A DNA stretch of 5,336 nt, taken from assembly GCA_003228965.1 (NCBI GenBank), contig QIGP01000114.1, positions 1 to 5,336 on the forward strand. Reading direction: 5' to 3'. Source of the stretch: Gammaproteobacteria bacterium. Its GTDB lineage: Bacteria; Pseudomonadota; Gammaproteobacteria; Steroidobacterales; SZUA-146. The notes under the pieces are model-generated. The model searched no databases. It saw only the letters and a program-made list of their open reading frames with translations, and had not been told where the DNA came from. Positions 4,992-5,336 of this stretch are shown here, one piece after another (positions within the stretch are counted from its first letter, which is position 1; each line of letters begins with the position of its first letter). A program made the translations under genes and the position numbers.

Positions 4992-5048
4992 GCGGGCCCG
5001 GTCAGTGGTCGCTAAGGTCAGAACTTGAACAGTCCGGTCGAATCGTCC

Positions 5049-5336
5049 ATGCGAACGCGGTCACGGTGCGATGGCCGGGTTTACTTCACGATTCTTGCAG
5101 TGATCCCGTTTTGGCTCGCTGCTTGTGACTCATCCGACGGACCGCCAACTAAAACCGTCGCAAATGTCTTGCCCGATAAGCCTGTCGCATCCTATTTTAA
5201 GGATATCTCGTTAGCAAGCGGGCTCAGTTTTGTGCATAAAAATGGCGCGACGGCCGGACATTTCATGCCGGAAATCATGTCTGCCGGTTGCGCATTATTT
5301 GACTACGACAATGACGGCGATCTCGATGTGTTGTTG
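5049..5336 (+). CDS. CRTAC1/ASPIC-UnbV-like FG-GAP repeat lipoprotein, N-terminal part
   Basis: The first 96 codons are present and the frame is still open at the right edge. A signal peptide with Arg-rich start, hydrophobic YFTILAVIPFWLAA and a lipobox LAAC (C26) predicts a lipoprotein; D27 at +2 can act as an inner-membrane retention signal, unlike its neighbour. After a Pro-rich linker come FKDISLASGLSFVHKNG (50-66), MPEIMSAGCALFDYDNDG (73-90) and DLDVLL. This order is typical of CRTAC1/ASPIC-UnbV proteins, which carry calcium-binding VCBS/FG-GAP beta-propeller repeats; D85, D87, D89, D91 and D93 form the first calcium loop. Full-length relatives are usually several hundred residues, so most is missing here. 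The ATG at 5049 has no clear Shine-Dalgarno; an in-frame TTG at 5025 has AAGG seven bases upstream and would add eight residues. The gene follows the TPR lipoprotein and probably shares its transcript. Confidence 0.88.
   Translation, partial: MRTRSRCDGRVYFTILAVIPFWLAACDSSDGPPTKTVANVLPDKPVASYFKDISLASGLSFVHKNGATAGHFMPEIMSAGCALFDYDNDGDLDVLL

Overview
The window looks like a chromosomal stretch from a Gram-negative bacterium, most likely a free-living, probably aquatic gammaproteobacterium. The lineage is inferred from protein style only: a CsoR regulator of proteobacterial type, outer-membrane lipoproteins with clear lipoboxes, and a PEP-CTERM (exosortase) substrate. No rRNA, tRNA, mobile element, CRISPR array or replication origin was seen.

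Left part (1-1190): a divergent, probably copper-responsive locus. A CsoR-type repressor with the Cys-His-Cys copper ligand set (912-1190, +) is transcribed away from a small exported Cys/His-rich protein (455-844, -), which is followed in the same direction by a membrane-anchored c-type cytochrome cut by the left edge (1-317, -). A 17-bp ATACCC-N5-GGGTAT inverted repeat lies in the divergent promoter region, between the likely -35 and -10 elements of the leftward gene. It is the obvious CsoR operator, so copper would release repression of the leftward genes.

Middle part (1191-3450): an FkbM-family methyltransferase (1600-2322, +) stands alone between two long gene-poor spacers. The second spacer (2323-2850) carries two inverted repeats and a candidate sigma-54 (-24/-12) promoter, and leads into a PEP-CTERM protein (2851-3384, +). 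Its single domain carries ETS and DGICC motifs, and its sorting motif reads AEP instead of PEP. A strong intrinsic terminator, preceded by a second hairpin, closes the gene.

Right part (3451-5336): a TPR-repeat lipoprotein (3543-4991, +) is followed after 57 bp by the beginning of a second lipoprotein (5049 onward, +). That one has an FG-GAP/VCBS-type calcium-binding repeat and resembles the CRTAC1/ASPIC-UnbV family. The two probably form an operon and act together at the outer membrane. Their substrate cannot be read from the sequence.

The most distinctive points are the putative copper regulon with an uncharacterised small metal-binding-like protein, the sigma-54-like control region in front of the variant PEP-CTERM protein, and the TPR/CRTAC1 lipoprotein pair.
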